Assembly (NCBI GenBank): GCA_031372705.1
Contig: JANMLV010000097.1
Location: 1-64,000, forward strand
Origin: UBA7236 sp031372705
Lineage (GTDB): Bacteria; Bacteroidota; Bacteroidia; Chitinophagales; BACL12
DNA: 64,000 bases
Direction of reading: 5' to 3'
Position 1 is the first letter of the stretch, and every line of letters starts with the position of its first letter. The notes under the pieces were generated by a model, which worked only from the letters and a program-made list of their open reading frames with translations, did no database searches and was not told where the DNA came from. This document shows positions 16,199 to 25,619 of the stretch, in pieces. A program made the translations under genes and the position numbers.

Positions 16199-16228
16199 AA
16201 GGCTTACCGAATTGGTAAGCCTTTTTTT
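16199..16228 (+). terminator. Intrinsic terminator upstream of lysA
   Basis: A 10-bp perfect stem AAGGCTTACC / GGTAAGCCTT (16199-16208, 16214-16223), loop GAATT, then a T-run to 16228. Placed between a promoter and the lysA start at 16273, it would end a transcript of about 120 nt unless prevented from folding. An AT-only hairpin (16173-16181 with 16188-16196) lies just before it. Confidence 0.8.
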
Positions 16229-16272
16229 ATTGTCATAATTTAAACTAAATAGCATCAAAAAACAAATCAAAT

Positions 16273-17502
16273 ATGAACAACATTAACCAGCTGCTGCGCG
16301 CTGCAGCCGAATTTGGAACACCATTGTATGTGTACAATGAAGATACAATGACAAATAAATATGAAACACTGAAAAGTGCATTTTCAAACATCCCTGTAAA
16401 AATAAAATACGCCTGTAAAGCACTAACTAATATGCAGGTTTTAAAGCACTTCAAGGCATTAGGTGCAGGACTCGATGCTGTTGCCATTGAAGAAGTTCAA
16501 CTTGGATTAATAGCCGGTTTTTTACCGGAAGAAATACTTTTTACTCCCAACGGTGTAAGCATGCAAGAAATAAACGAAGCAGTGCAACTTGGCGTAGTTA
16601 TTAATATCGACAACATCAGCATTTTAGAACAATTTGGCAACCAATATCACAATACAGTTCCTTGTTGCATAAGACTAAACCCACATATTGAAGCCGGTGG
16701 GCATCATCATATTCAAACCGGACATATTGATAGTAAATTCGGAATTTCAATTTATCAACTTCGACATGTTTTACGGATTATTAAAGCACATGATATGAAT
16801 GTTATCGGACTACACATGCATACCGGATCTGACATTTTAAACAGTAATGCATTTTTGCAAGGAGCCGATATTTTATTTGAAAGTGCATCGCAATTTACGG
16901 ACATCCAATTCTTAGATTTCGGCAGCGGCTTCAAAGTTCCGTATAAAGAAGATGATGTTGCCACCGATGTAGTGGAATTAGGTATTAAACTAACAGAAAA
17001 ATATAATGATTACTTTGGTAACGCCGAAAATAAACCTGAAATATGGTTTGAGCCAGGAAAATTTTTAGTGAGCGAAGCAGGAACATTGTTGGTTCAAGTA
17101 AATGTAATCAAACCAACTATGGCTACTGTTTTTGCCGGTGTAAACAGCGGACAGAATCACCTTATCAGGCCTATGTTTTACGATGCTTGGCACGATATCG
17201 TTAACATCAGTAATCCAAATGGCATTAAAAGAATTTATACTGTTGTAGGTTATATTTGTGAAACAGACACATTTGGCCGCGATCGTAAACTGAGCGAAAC
17301 TAAAGAAGGTGATATCCTCGCCATTAAAAATGCGGGTGCTTACGGTTATTCAATGAGTAACAATTATAATAGTAGACTCCGTCCTGCTGAAGTGCTCATC
17401 AACAATAACAATAAAATGCAATTAATTCGCAAGAGAGAAACTTTAGAAGATTTATTGCGCAACCAAATAAATATTGAAGCAGAAATTAATATTTACGGCT
17501 AA
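16273..17502 (+). CDS. lysA: Diaminopimelate decarboxylase
   Basis: A 409-residue PLP enzyme that makes lysine from meso-diaminopimelate. The PLP lysine is in KIKYACKA (about Lys49); HMHTGS (about 178) and EPGKF follow, with the dimer-active-site CETDTFG (about 332) and GAYGYSMSNNYNSR (about 356) that define fold-type III diaminopimelate/ornithine decarboxylases. GAYGYSMSSNYN-type endings favour DAP over ornithine or carboxynorspermidine substrates. Its transcript appears to be led by a short lysine-rich frame and a terminator. The stop lies 2 bp from the convergent MBL gene. Confidence 0.93.
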   Translation: MNNINQLLRAAAEFGTPLYVYNEDTMTNKYETLKSAFSNIPVKIKYACKALTNMQVLKHFKALGAGLDAVAIEEVQLGLIAGFLPEEILFTPNGVSMQEINEAVQLGVVINIDNISILEQFGNQYHNTVPCCIRLNPHIEAGGHHHIQTGHIDSKFGISIYQLRHVLRIIKAHDMNVIGLHMHTGSDILNSNAFLQGADILFESASQFTDIQFLDFGSGFKVPYKEDDVATDVVELGIKLTEKYNDYFGNAENKPEIWFEPGKFLVSEAGTLLVQVNVIKPTMATVFAGVNSGQNHLIRPMFYDAWHDIVNISNPNGIKRIYTVVGYICETDTFGRDRKLSETKEGDILAIKNAGAYGYSMSNNYNSRLRPAEVLINNNNKMQLIRKRETLEDLLRNQINIEAEINIYG

Positions 17503-17504
17503 TA

Positions 17505-18146
17505 TTATTCATTCAAAAACGGATTTTCCCGGCGTTCCTCGCCAATGGTTGTTGGCTGCATGTGGCCTGCATAAACTTTAGTATCATCCGGCAATGGCAT
17601 TAACTTATCATTGATAGATTGCATTAAAGTGGCATAATTGCCTCCGGGAAGATCCGTTCTGCCAATTGAACGACGAAAAAGCACATCACCACTGACTATA
17701 AATTTGTCGTTCCTATTATAAAAACAAATGCTGGCAGGCGAATGCCCGGGTGCGAAAATCACTTCTAAAGTCGTTTTACCAAATTCCACAACTTCGCCTT
17801 CCTCAACAAATATTTCTGGCTCCGGTGATTTTTTGTAGTGCATACCCATTGTTGGCGCATAGTTTACCACTTCATGTAATACCGGTATCTCTCCTTTGTG
17901 CATTAAAAGTGGCACATTCCATGTATCGGCAACAAATTTGTTCCCCAAAACATGGTCAATATGACAATGTGTATTAATCAGATATTTGGGTTTTAGTCCT
18001 TTTTTTGTAATAAAATCGCTCAACTCCTCTTGTTCCTCCTTACTGTAACAACCGGGGTCAATTACAACGCATTCGCCGGTTTCATCGTATATTATATAAG
18101 TATTTTCGTAAAAAGGGTTAAAAGTAAAGCTAACAATATGGGCCAT
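17505..18146 (-). CDS. MBL-fold metallo-hydrolase (glyoxalase II-like)
   Basis: A 213-residue cytosolic metallo-beta-lactamase fold protein. The binuclear metal motif THCHIDHVLG (His60-His65) is intact, with the later ligands in FAPGHSPAS, VSGDVLFRRSIGRTDLPGG and YAGHMQPTTIGEE. The GRTDLPGG loop is typical of the small GloB-like/YcbL family rather than full-length glyoxalase II, which has an extra substrate domain. Substrate unproven. Convergent with lysA. Confidence 0.88.
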   Translation of the reverse strand: MAHIVSFTFNPFYENTYIIYDETGECVVIDPGCYSKEEQEELSDFITKKGLKPKYLINTHCHIDHVLGNKFVADTWNVPLLMHKGEIPVLHEVVNYAPTMGMHYKKSPEPEIFVEEGEVVEFGKTTLEVIFAPGHSPASICFYNRNDKFIVSGDVLFRRSIGRTDLPGGNYATLMQSINDKLMPLPDDTKVYAGHMQPTTIGEERRENPFLNE

Positions 18147-18182
18147 GAGATAAACGTTATTTTGTAAAATTTTGTTGAATAC

Positions 18183-18212
18183 TTGAACTTTATGGCAAAA
18201 CTACGTATTTTG
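18183..18212. promoter_or_regulatory. Overlapping divergent promoters
   Basis: On the minus strand TAGTTTTG (18196-18203) matches the -7 box for the MBL gene. On the plus strand TTG at 18183-18185, about 20 bp, then TATTTTG at 18206-18212 (one base short of consensus) leads to the large TolB/Omp85-like gene. The two boxes lie only 2 bp apart, so the two polymerases would compete. Confidence 0.45.
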
Positions 18213-18220
18213 CATTGGTG

Positions 18221-21200
18221 ATGTCGCTTAATGGTATGAAAGATAAAGGATTTTTTTTGCTGTCGATTGTCGTTTTTTCGATACTGCTCCTACTGGGCCA
18301 ATTTTCCTATGGACAAGGGACACAAGTTCAATTCGGTCAAAATCGTGTTCAGTACAAAGAATTTACATGGCAATTTTATGAAGGCGACCATTTTTTAGTT
18401 TATTTCAGTCAAGGTGGACAAAATTTAGGCAAGTTTACGGCTCAAATTGCCGAATCTGATTTGGTGCAAATTGAAGATTTACTCGACTATAAATTAAGCT
18501 CAAAACCGGAAATAATTGTTTACAATAATATCTCCGATTATAACCAAAGTAATTTTGCAATTGGCAAAGAAGAGCAATATAACATTGGCGGACAAACAAA
18601 AATTATTGGGAATAAAATATTTATTTATTTCGATGGCAACCATCAGCATTTAAGAAAACAAATTCGGGAAGGAGTTGGAAAAGTTTTAATAAACTCAATG
18701 ATTTACGGTGGCAACTTACAAGAAATTGTACAAAATGCGGTGCTGCTAAATTTACCTGAATGGTTTACAGAAGGCTTAGTTTCATACATTGGTGAAGAAT
18801 GGAATACCGAATTAGATAATCAGTTGCGCGAAGGTGTTATGAGCGGCCGGTACGAAAAGTTTAATAAGCTAACCGGCGAGGATGCGCGTTTTGCCGGACA
18901 TGCACTTTGGTATTATATTGCTGAAAGCTATGGCGAAGCTACCATTCCGAATTTGTTGTATCTAATACGAATTAATCGCTCACTCGAAAATGGTTTCATT
19001 TTTGTTTTGGGCACCGGCGTAAATGGCACAATTGATGAATGGTACAAACACTTCCTAATCAAATACCAAAAAGAAGCAGTTGGAAAAATTAAACCTAGTA
19101 CCGAAAATATCATACCGAGAAAAACAAAGAAAAACGCACAATATCATGAATTAGCTTTAAGTCCGGATGGAAAAAATATTGCCTACGCAATAGATGACCA
19201 CGGAAAATTTAAAGTATTTATCCAAGAAATCGGCTCAAAAGAAACCGACAAAATAAAGAAAGGCGGATTAAAAACCAGAACCTTAGCTACTGACCTAAGT
19301 AATCCTTTAGTGTGCTGGAGCCCTGACGGCAAAAAGTTAGCAATCGTTTATGAAAAGCGATATAAAAATTTTATCACAACTTACGATACTGATAAAAAAG
19401 AAAAAGAAACTAAAGAACTTTCACGCTTTCAAAAAATTTTAGATGTAAGTTTTGCTAAAACAAATAGCAGACTCATCATGAGTGTGATGAATAACGGTCA
19501 AAGCGATATTTACATGTATCATTTGTTGAACGACCGTGTTGAACAACTCACTAACGACTATTTCGATGACTTAAATCCCGGATATGTGCAATTAAATAAT
19601 GGTTACGAAGGAATTATTTTCGCATCAAATCGTGAAAAAGATTCATTGTACAACACCAGAACAGTAGATTCAATTTTACCGGTTGGCAACATGGATCTTT
19701 ATTTCTACGATTACATACACAAATCAAAAAAACTGGTTAAGGTTACGCATACCAAAAAAATCAGCGAAACAGCACCTTTGCAATTCGACGAAAAACATTT
19801 TGCCTATTTAAGCGATCAAAACGGCATTATTAATAGGTTTGCAGGATATCTCGACAGTCTTTATGACCATACTGATACGTTGGTGTATTATCCTGACTCT
19901 ATAGTTACAAATCCCCTATATGATTATACTGATTTAACCACATGGCCCAAATTTGACTCCATGTTGCTTGCCGATATCTATCGCGATACAGCTTATGTAT
20001 TTCCGGTAACCAACTATGCAGGAAATATTATTGAGCATGATGTAAATTGGAAAACAGGAAAAATTTCCGAAGTATTTCAACAAGGAAAAGATAAAGTGTT
20101 TTTTATTACCAACGCACCGGGTGATATGAGTGCAATAAAAAACAATACGCTTGATAATACCACCTTTAGAAATTTCATCAACTTAAAAAAGAAAGACGAC
20201 GAATTAGTTACCACAATTAATAATACTGATTCAGTTACTCAAGTTAAAACACAAACCATTATTACCAGCACCGATACTATTAAAAAGGAAATTGACGAAG
20301 GCATGTTTTTCCAAACAGATTTCCCGGAACCTGAACCGGAGCTGACAGAAGTAAACGAAGACCCTGTTGCACTTGGCCAATCAAGAAACCCTGAGCAGGA
20401 AAATATTAATACCGGAAAAAAATTCCGTTCATCGCGCATTGTTCCTTATCGACTTAAATTTAGTAGCGAGTTTGTAACCAGTCAACTCGACAATAGTTTG
20501 TTTATAAACAAATATGAAAGCTTTAATACAACCGGTGGCGTATATCAAACGCCAAACCTTGGTGCATTATTTACAGTAAGTATTAGCGACTTATTTGAAG
20601 ATTATCGTTACACAGGCGGAATAAGATTCCCGACATCATTCTCGGGCGGCGAATATTATTTGTCGTACGATGATTTAAAACACCGATTAGACAAAAAGCT
20701 AACTTGGTATTACCAAAGTGAAAATGCGCAATATACATTCCAACCAACATGGTATCCATTAGTAGATGCAGGAATTAAATCAAATATTGTTGAAGGAAGT
20801 TTAAAATATCCGATTGATGTTATAAGAAGTATAAGAGGAAGTCTTTCTTACCGTGGTGAAAAAGTTGTTTTTCTTGCTAATGATACTTTTAGTTTAAACT
20901 TACCGAACTATAAAGAAGATTGGCTTTCTATGAAGTTAGAATATGTGCATGATAATACTTATCAGGTAATGACTAACATATTAAATGGCATGCGCTACAA
21001 AGTGTGGTTTGAAATTCATAAGCAATTTGAAGTTAATGCAGACCAGGGATTAAAAGTGAGTATCAATGATGGTTACATGGGCGTGTTTGGATTTGATTTC
21101 CGTCATTATCAAAAAATTCATCGTCAACTAACCTGGGCAAATCGCGTTGCCGGTGGTACTTCATTTGGGTCACAAAAATTAATTTATTATTTAGGTGGTG

Positions 21201-21679
21201 TCGATAGTTGGATTGCTCCGGTATTTAATCAAGATGTTGAAATTAATCAGGAAGCAGGATATGCATTCCAAACATTAGCAACAAATTTGCGTGGCTACGA
21301 TCAAAATGCCAGAAATGGTAATGGATATGCAGTTTTCAATTCTGAATTACGATTACCGATTTTTTCATATCTCTTTAATAAACCGTTGCGCTCCGAATTT
21401 TTACGCAATTTTCAAGTTGTTGGATTTTATGATATTGGAACCGCTTGGGAAGGCGCATCACCATTCGAGGAAGACAATCCGTATACCGAATCTGAAATTT
21501 CGCAACAACCTATTACCGTAAATGTAAATTATTACCGCGACCCTGTAGTTATGGGAACAGGAGTTGGAATACGCACTACGCTGTTTGGATATTTTATCAG
21601 AGTAGACAGAGCACAACCACTTGATGCAAGCGGATTGGGTGACCCACGCTGGTATTTTTCATTAAGTTTAGATTTCTAA
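18221..21679 (+). CDS. Large envelope protein: peptidase-MA-like, TolB-like propeller and Omp85-like barrel
   Basis: A protein of 1152-1153 residues with a signal peptide (FFLLSIVVFSILLLLGQFSYG). Residues 30-290 resemble the peptidase MA family but have WFTEGLVSYIG without HExxH, so probably no protease activity. Residues 300-560 hold WD40/TolB-like propeller blades (LALSPDGKNIAYAID, VCWSPDGKKLAIVYE, GIIFASNREKDSLYN). The last 400 residues look like an Omp85/surface-antigen barrel: LRGYDQNARNGNGYAVFNSE (about 1025), FQVVGFYDIGTAWEG, and a C-terminal Phe. Similar proteins are common in Bacteroidota, role unknown to me. ATG 18221 or 18236 may be the start. Confidence 0.82.
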   Translation: MSLNGMKDKGFFLLSIVVFSILLLLGQFSYGQGTQVQFGQNRVQYKEFTWQFYEGDHFLVYFSQGGQNLGKFTAQIAESDLVQIEDLLDYKLSSKPEIIVYNNISDYNQSNFAIGKEEQYNIGGQTKIIGNKIFIYFDGNHQHLRKQIREGVGKVLINSMIYGGNLQEIVQNAVLLNLPEWFTEGLVSYIGEEWNTELDNQLREGVMSGRYEKFNKLTGEDARFAGHALWYYIAESYGEATIPNLLYLIRINRSLENGFIFVLGTGVNGTIDEWYKHFLIKYQKEAVGKIKPSTENIIPRKTKKNAQYHELALSPDGKNIAYAIDDHGKFKVFIQEIGSKETDKIKKGGLKTRTLATDLSNPLVCWSPDGKKLAIVYEKRYKNFITTYDTDKKEKETKELSRFQKILDVSFAKTNSRLIMSVMNNGQSDIYMYHLLNDRVEQLTNDYFDDLNPGYVQLNNGYEGIIFASNREKDSLYNTRTVDSILPVGNMDLYFYDYIHKSKKLVKVTHTKKISETAPLQFDEKHFAYLSDQNGIINRFAGYLDSLYDHTDTLVYYPDSIVTNPLYDYTDLTTWPKFDSMLLADIYRDTAYVFPVTNYAGNIIEHDVNWKTGKISEVFQQGKDKVFFITNAPGDMSAIKNNTLDNTTFRNFINLKKKDDELVTTINNTDSVTQVKTQTIITSTDTIKKEIDEGMFFQTDFPEPEPELTEVNEDPVALGQSRNPEQENINTGKKFRSSRIVPYRLKFSSEFVTSQLDNSLFINKYESFNTTGGVYQTPNLGALFTVSISDLFEDYRYTGGIRFPTSFSGGEYYLSYDDLKHRLDKKLTWYYQSENAQYTFQPTWYPLVDAGIKSNIVEGSLKYPIDVIRSIRGSLSYRGEKVVFLANDTFSLNLPNYKEDWLSMKLEYVHDNTYQVMTNILNGMRYKVWFEIHKQFEVNADQGLKVSINDGYMGVFGFDFRHYQKIHRQLTWANRVAGGTSFGSQKLIYYLGGVDSWIAPVFNQDVEINQEAGYAFQTLATNLRGYDQNARNGNGYAVFNSELRLPIFSYLFNKPLRSEFLRNFQVVGFYDIGTAWEGASPFEEDNPYTESEISQQPITVNVNYYRDPVVMGTGVGIRTTLFGYFIRVDRAQPLDASGLGDPRWYFSLSLDF

Positions 21680-21714
21680 ATTTTATTATTAATTCATATT
21701 AATTGCAGGTTGCG

Positions 21715-21722
21715 TAATTTTG
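21715..21722 (+). promoter_or_regulatory. -7 promoter element, EamA gene 1
   Basis: TAATTTTG followed by CACT and the GTG start codon at 21727, a 4-bp gap. The transcript is likely leaderless. Confidence 0.5.
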
Positions 21723-21726
21723 CACT

Positions 21727-22629
21727 GTGAAGGCTTCGCTCAAAGCACATTTATTTATTCTTGGTGCAAACATTATTTATGGCGTTAATTATGCCATTGG
21801 AAAAACTGCATTGCAATATTTCGACCCATTTGGAATCGTTTTGATGCGCGTAACAGGAGCTGTTATTATTTTTACACTTCTGTATTATATCTCCGGTCGC
21901 GAAAAAATTGCACCCGGCGACCACAAGAAATTATTAATTGCATCGCTGTTCGGCGTGGTAATTAATCAACTCATGTTTTTTAAAGGGCTAAGCTTAACTT
22001 CTGAAATACACTCCGCACTCATTATGATTGCTACGCCGTTAATTGTATTAATAATGGCATGGATAATTTTGAAAGATAAAATAACCTGGTTAAAATCAGG
22101 CGGAATTATTATTGGAGCAATTGGTGTTGCCATGCTCATTTCATCAGGTGCAGCAGATGCATCATCACCTTCAAGTATTATTGGTGATTTATGTATTACC
22201 ATCAACGCAACATCATATGCCATATTCCTTATCATTGCTAAACCATTAATGGCTAAATACTCGCCCTATACCATTGCCAGATGGATATTTACTTATGGAA
22301 TTATATTTGTGTTACCATTTGGCATTCAATCGGTAATAGGTATTGAATGGCAGGGTATTCCTTCAATTGCGTTTTGGGCACTCGGTTTCGTAATTCTTGG
22401 CGCAACCGTGCTCGCTTATTTGTTTAATATTTTAGGCTTAAACTATGGCTCACCGGCTTTAGTAAGCATTTACATCTATACACAACCCGTAATTGCTACT
22501 ATCATCGCTATTGCTCTAGGAAGCGATACCATTACCTTTAGTAAAGTAATTTCTGCCATTCTAGTTTTTGCAGGAGTAGCATTGGTAAGTTTTACCGGAA
22601 CTAAAAAACCTTTGAATACAACAGTATAA
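21727..22629 (+). CDS. EamA (DMT superfamily) transporter
   Basis: A 300-residue inner membrane protein with ten hydrophobic segments in two EamA repeats: first GANIIYGVNYAIGKTAL and LIMIATPLIVLIMAWIILKD, second SYAIFLIIAKPLMAKYS and YIYTQPVIATIIAIALG. Family members export metabolites or amino acids; substrate unknown. Start is GTG at 21727, directly after a -7 promoter box. yicC follows 27 bp downstream with its own box. Confidence 0.88.
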   Translation: MKASLKAHLFILGANIIYGVNYAIGKTALQYFDPFGIVLMRVTGAVIIFTLLYYISGREKIAPGDHKKLLIASLFGVVINQLMFFKGLSLTSEIHSALIMIATPLIVLIMAWIILKDKITWLKSGGIIIGAIGVAMLISSGAADASSPSSIIGDLCITINATSYAIFLIIAKPLMAKYSPYTIARWIFTYGIIFVLPFGIQSVIGIEWQGIPSIAFWALGFVILGATVLAYLFNILGLNYGSPALVSIYIYTQPVIATIIAIALGSDTITFSKVISAILVFAGVALVSFTGTKKPLNTTV

Positions 22630-22632
22630 TTG

Positions 22633-22640
22633 TATTTTTG
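22633..22640 (+). promoter_or_regulatory. -7 promoter element for yicC-gmk
   Basis: TATTTTTG, full match to TAnnTTTG, overlapping the very end of the EamA gene's 3' side and 16 bp before the yicC ATG at 22657. No TTG at good spacing was found. Confidence 0.45.
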
Positions 22641-22656
22641 CGGTAAATTAGTTTGT

Positions 22657-23529
22657 ATGATTATTTCAATGACAGGTTATGGACGCAGTACTTTTACCCT
22701 TGCCGGTAAAAACATTGTGTTAGAAATGAAGACGTTAAACAGTAAATCCTTCGATTTAAATCTCCGAATTGCCCCTTTATTCAAAGAATATGAAATCGAA
22801 ATCCGCAACCTCTTAAACAAGGCAATCATGCGCGGAAAAACGGACTGCACTTTAGGTTACGAATTAGCTGATGATAAAGGTGGTGAAATAAACCCAACAG
22901 CAGTTAAAGAATATTATCGCCAGCTTAAAAGCATTGCAAACGATTTAAGTGTTGATGACAGCAGAATATTCGATTTAGTTTTCAGGCTGCCGAATGTTAC
23001 CACAACTTCAACTGAAAGCTTAAGTGAAGAACAATGGAATGAAGTAAGCCTTCAAATTGAACGCGCAGCAAATCAACTCAATAAATTCAGAGCCGATGAA
23101 GGTGCAAACTTGCAAAAAGATCTTGTTATTCGAGTTCAGTTAATGTTAGAAGCACTTAAAGAAGTTGAAGATCTTGACCCTTCAAGAATGGAACAACAAC
23201 GCACTAAAATGTTTTCCGATTTACAAAATTATATGGGCGGTGAAGACATTGATAAAAACAGATTCGAACAAGAGCTGATTTTTTATCTTGAAAAAATGGA
23301 TATCACCGAAGAAGTAACCAGACTGCGCTCTCATTGCAATTACTTTATGGAAACAATGAATGACAATACAAATGAAAAAGGCAAGAAGCTCGGATTTATT
23401 TGTCAGGAAATGAATCGTGAAATAAATACAATTGGCTCAAAATCATATCATGCCGAAATGCAACGCAAAGTAGTTGTTATGAAAGATGAATTAGAAAAAA
23501 TGAAAGAACAACTTAATAATGTTTTATAA
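22657..23529 (+). CDS. YicC/YloC family endoribonuclease
   Basis: A 290-residue protein of the YicC family, shown in other bacteria to be an endoribonuclease. It begins with the family signature SMTGYGRS, has LKTLNSK-like KTLNSKSFDLNLRI, and ends with the conserved EEVTRLRSHCNYF, GKKLGFICQEMNREINTIGSK block. The start codon of gmk overlaps its stop by one base, a pairing found in many bacteria. ATG 22657 is preferred to 22630, which gives an unlikely leader. Confidence 0.92.
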   Translation: MIISMTGYGRSTFTLAGKNIVLEMKTLNSKSFDLNLRIAPLFKEYEIEIRNLLNKAIMRGKTDCTLGYELADDKGGEINPTAVKEYYRQLKSIANDLSVDDSRIFDLVFRLPNVTTTSTESLSEEQWNEVSLQIERAANQLNKFRADEGANLQKDLVIRVQLMLEALKEVEDLDPSRMEQQRTKMFSDLQNYMGGEDIDKNRFEQELIFYLEKMDITEEVTRLRSHCNYFMETMNDNTNEKGKKLGFICQEMNREINTIGSKSYHAEMQRKVVVMKDELEKMKEQLNNVL

Positions 23530-24095
23530 TGCAGGGTAAACTTGTAATTGTAACAGCTCCGTCAGGTGCAGGAAAAACTACAATAGTTAAACATTTATTG
23601 GCAGCAGAACCAAATTTAGTTTTCTCTGTTTCGGCTACCACACGTCCAATCCGCAATATGGAGGTTGATGGTAAAGATTATTATTTTTTAACCATGGAAA
23701 CTTTTCAACAAAAAGTAGAAGCAGATGCTTTTGTTGAATGGGAAGAAGTTTATCCCGGTAAATGTTACGGTACACTTAAAAGTGAAGTTGAGCGCATCTG
23801 GAATTCCGGAAAACATGTAATTTTTGATGTTGATGTTAAAGGCGCTTTAGCATTAAAAAACAAGTATCCTGAACACACAATTTCAATATTTATAAAACCA
23901 CCTTCGCTCGAAATTCTTGTTGAACGATTAAAAAATCGCAATACGGAAACACCCGAAACACTTGCAATAAGAACCGAGCGAATGAAATACGAACTCACCT
24001 TTGCTCGGTATTTCGACCATGTAATTGTTAATGATAATTTAGACACAGCTAAACGGGAAGCACAAACCTTGGTGCATAATTTTTTGTTGCCGTAA
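23529..24095 (+). CDS. gmk: Guanylate kinase
   Basis: A 188-residue enzyme that phosphorylates GMP to GDP. P-loop APSGAGKTT at residues 10-18; GMP-binding SVSATTRPIRNMEVDGKDYYF; VEWEEVYPGKCYGT; DVDVKGALALK. Length is normal. Translationally coupled to yicC by a one-base overlap. Confidence 0.97.
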   Translation: MQGKLVIVTAPSGAGKTTIVKHLLAAEPNLVFSVSATTRPIRNMEVDGKDYYFLTMETFQQKVEADAFVEWEEVYPGKCYGTLKSEVERIWNSGKHVIFDVDVKGALALKNKYPEHTISIFIKPPSLEILVERLKNRNTETPETLAIRTERMKYELTFARYFDHVIVNDNLDTAKREAQTLVHNFLLP

Positions 24096-24141
24096 CAGGA
24101 AAGAACCGATTTTTCTTTACATTTACAGCACAACAGCAAGC

Positions 24142-24522
24142 ATGGTTACTTCAATCACACAAGGAGTTAAGGTTAGCGTTGAAACATTTTTTCAACCGGA
24201 TTATTCGCGTAAAGGCGAATTTGTGTTCGCTTACAGAATAACAATTGAAAACAAAAGCGAGTTTACCGTTCAGCTAATGCGCAGACACTGGCGTATTTAT
24301 GATGGCATTGGCGTTTGGCGCGATGTTGAAGGTGAAGGCGTTGTAGGAGAAACACCCATTATGGAACCCGGGCATTTACATCAATACGTTTCAGGCTGCC
24401 ATCTTATAGCTCCAATGGGCAAAATGAAAGGCACTTACCTCATGCTCAGAACCGGCGATGGCAACTATTTTGATGTTATTATTCCTGAATTTCAAATGAT
24501 TGCACCATTCTTGTTAAACTAA
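24142..24522 (+). CDS. apaG: ApaG domain protein
   Basis: A 126-residue immunoglobulin-like protein. ApaG hallmarks: YRITIENKSEFTVQLMRRHWRIYDG and VEGEGVVGETPIMEPGHLHQYVSGC. Full-length for the family. Enterobacterial ApaG was linked with cobalt/magnesium handling, but the biochemical role is not settled. It ends 2 bp from the convergent gldB. Confidence 0.93.
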   Translation: MVTSITQGVKVSVETFFQPDYSRKGEFVFAYRITIENKSEFTVQLMRRHWRIYDGIGVWRDVEGEGVVGETPIMEPGHLHQYVSGCHLIAPMGKMKGTYLMLRTGDGNYFDVIIPEFQMIAPFLLN

Positions 24523-24524
24523 TT

Positions 24525-25583
24525 TCAGTCTTCAGGATTGTATCCCGACATTTTCAAAAATCTCAAGGCATCCATTTCATAAAACAGTGTTAGGAGGTCC
24601 GTTTCAGGATTTTCTTTCATGTATGACCTAACAATTTGCCAACCGGCCCAGGCTGCAACCCTTCCCGGTGCTGCATCCGGCATCCCTACCGAAGTAGGAG
24701 CTTCATCCAAATATCTGCGATGGTCGTCGGTACGCTTCGAAAATAATAACTCCTCTCCTGCTAAAAACTTCCATATTTCTGCTTCATTAGCATCACACCA
24801 CTCAATTTGAGCATCGGAATATCCCATTTTTATTGAATCAGGCATATTGGGCAACACGCAATCCAAGTAATAAAGCATCTTGCCTTCCCTCAACATGGCA
24901 TCCAACAAGCTAAGCTCCATCCCGGGAACCGGAATGCTACCGTCCATTAAACTGCGCATTACATTTAAAGCAATAAATGGTCTGTCGAAGCGAAAAGTAA
25001 GATACAATGGCATGTTATTCTCGAAATTACCATAATAGGCAAAGTTTTGTCCCATATACATATCAAGCTCAATACCCATTGTTTCATCATCAAAAAGCGT
25101 TTGATATACAAAAGGCCCGGTATAGGTATACAATTGCGGTAGTGCACTATCAGGGAAGTAATACTTAAAATACCGGTATGCAGTTGAAATTTCCGCTTCT
25201 ACATCATCCATTTTGGCATACACTAACTTTATGGTATCATTTAATCTGCTCATCCATTCATTGCCTAATGTATTTGAAAATAACGAGTCATAAACATCAT
25301 ATTCGGCAGTAGTATCATCTACCGAAAGTCCCCAAAAATTGCGATAATAAGCCGCAAACACTTCGGGATGCGCCGCTTCAATTTTCGCGAAAACCGATTT
25401 GTAATTGGTCGCATTAGCCTCCGACATCATCGTTTCGAGTCGCAAAATAGAAACTTCCTGCTCCGGAATGTCTGAAATATCAGGGTGCGGATTGTCGTTT
25501 TTGTTCCCGCAACCGGCCACCACAAACCATGTAAACGAAATCATGCAAAGAATTACAAAAAATAACTTATGTTTGTGCACCAT
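24525..25583 (-). CDS. gldB: Gliding motility lipoprotein GldB
   Basis: A 352-residue lipoprotein (lipobox VVAGC, Cys near 25). The C-terminal half holds the GldB pattern: GKMLYYLDCVLPNMPDSIKM, WCDANEAEIWKFL, LFSKRTDDHRRYLDEAP, TSVGMPDAAPGRVAAW, AGWQIVRSYM. GldB is needed for gliding in Flavobacterium and is kept in many non-gliding species with type IX secretion. nadE lies close by, as in F. johnsoniae, where I recall gldB-gldC-nadE; here a beta-barrel gene stands in between and no gldC is seen. Confidence 0.9.
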   Translation of the reverse strand: MVHKHKLFFVILCMISFTWFVVAGCGNKNDNPHPDISDIPEQEVSILRLETMMSEANATNYKSVFAKIEAAHPEVFAAYYRNFWGLSVDDTTAEYDVYDSLFSNTLGNEWMSRLNDTIKLVYAKMDDVEAEISTAYRYFKYYFPDSALPQLYTYTGPFVYQTLFDDETMGIELDMYMGQNFAYYGNFENNMPLYLTFRFDRPFIALNVMRSLMDGSIPVPGMELSLLDAMLREGKMLYYLDCVLPNMPDSIKMGYSDAQIEWCDANEAEIWKFLAGEELLFSKRTDDHRRYLDEAPTSVGMPDAAPGRVAAWAGWQIVRSYMKENPETDLLTLFYEMDALRFLKMSGYNPED

Positions 25584-25598
25584 GTAAAATATTTAAAT

Positions 25599-25606
25599 CA
25601 AATGTA
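25599..25606 (-). promoter_or_regulatory. -7 promoter element for gldB
   Basis: On the minus strand TACATTTG, full match to TAnnTTTG, 15 bp before the gldB ATG. It lies in the 36-bp gap between divergent gldB and the barrel gene. Confidence 0.5.
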
Positions 25607-25619
25607 AAACTAATAAGCT

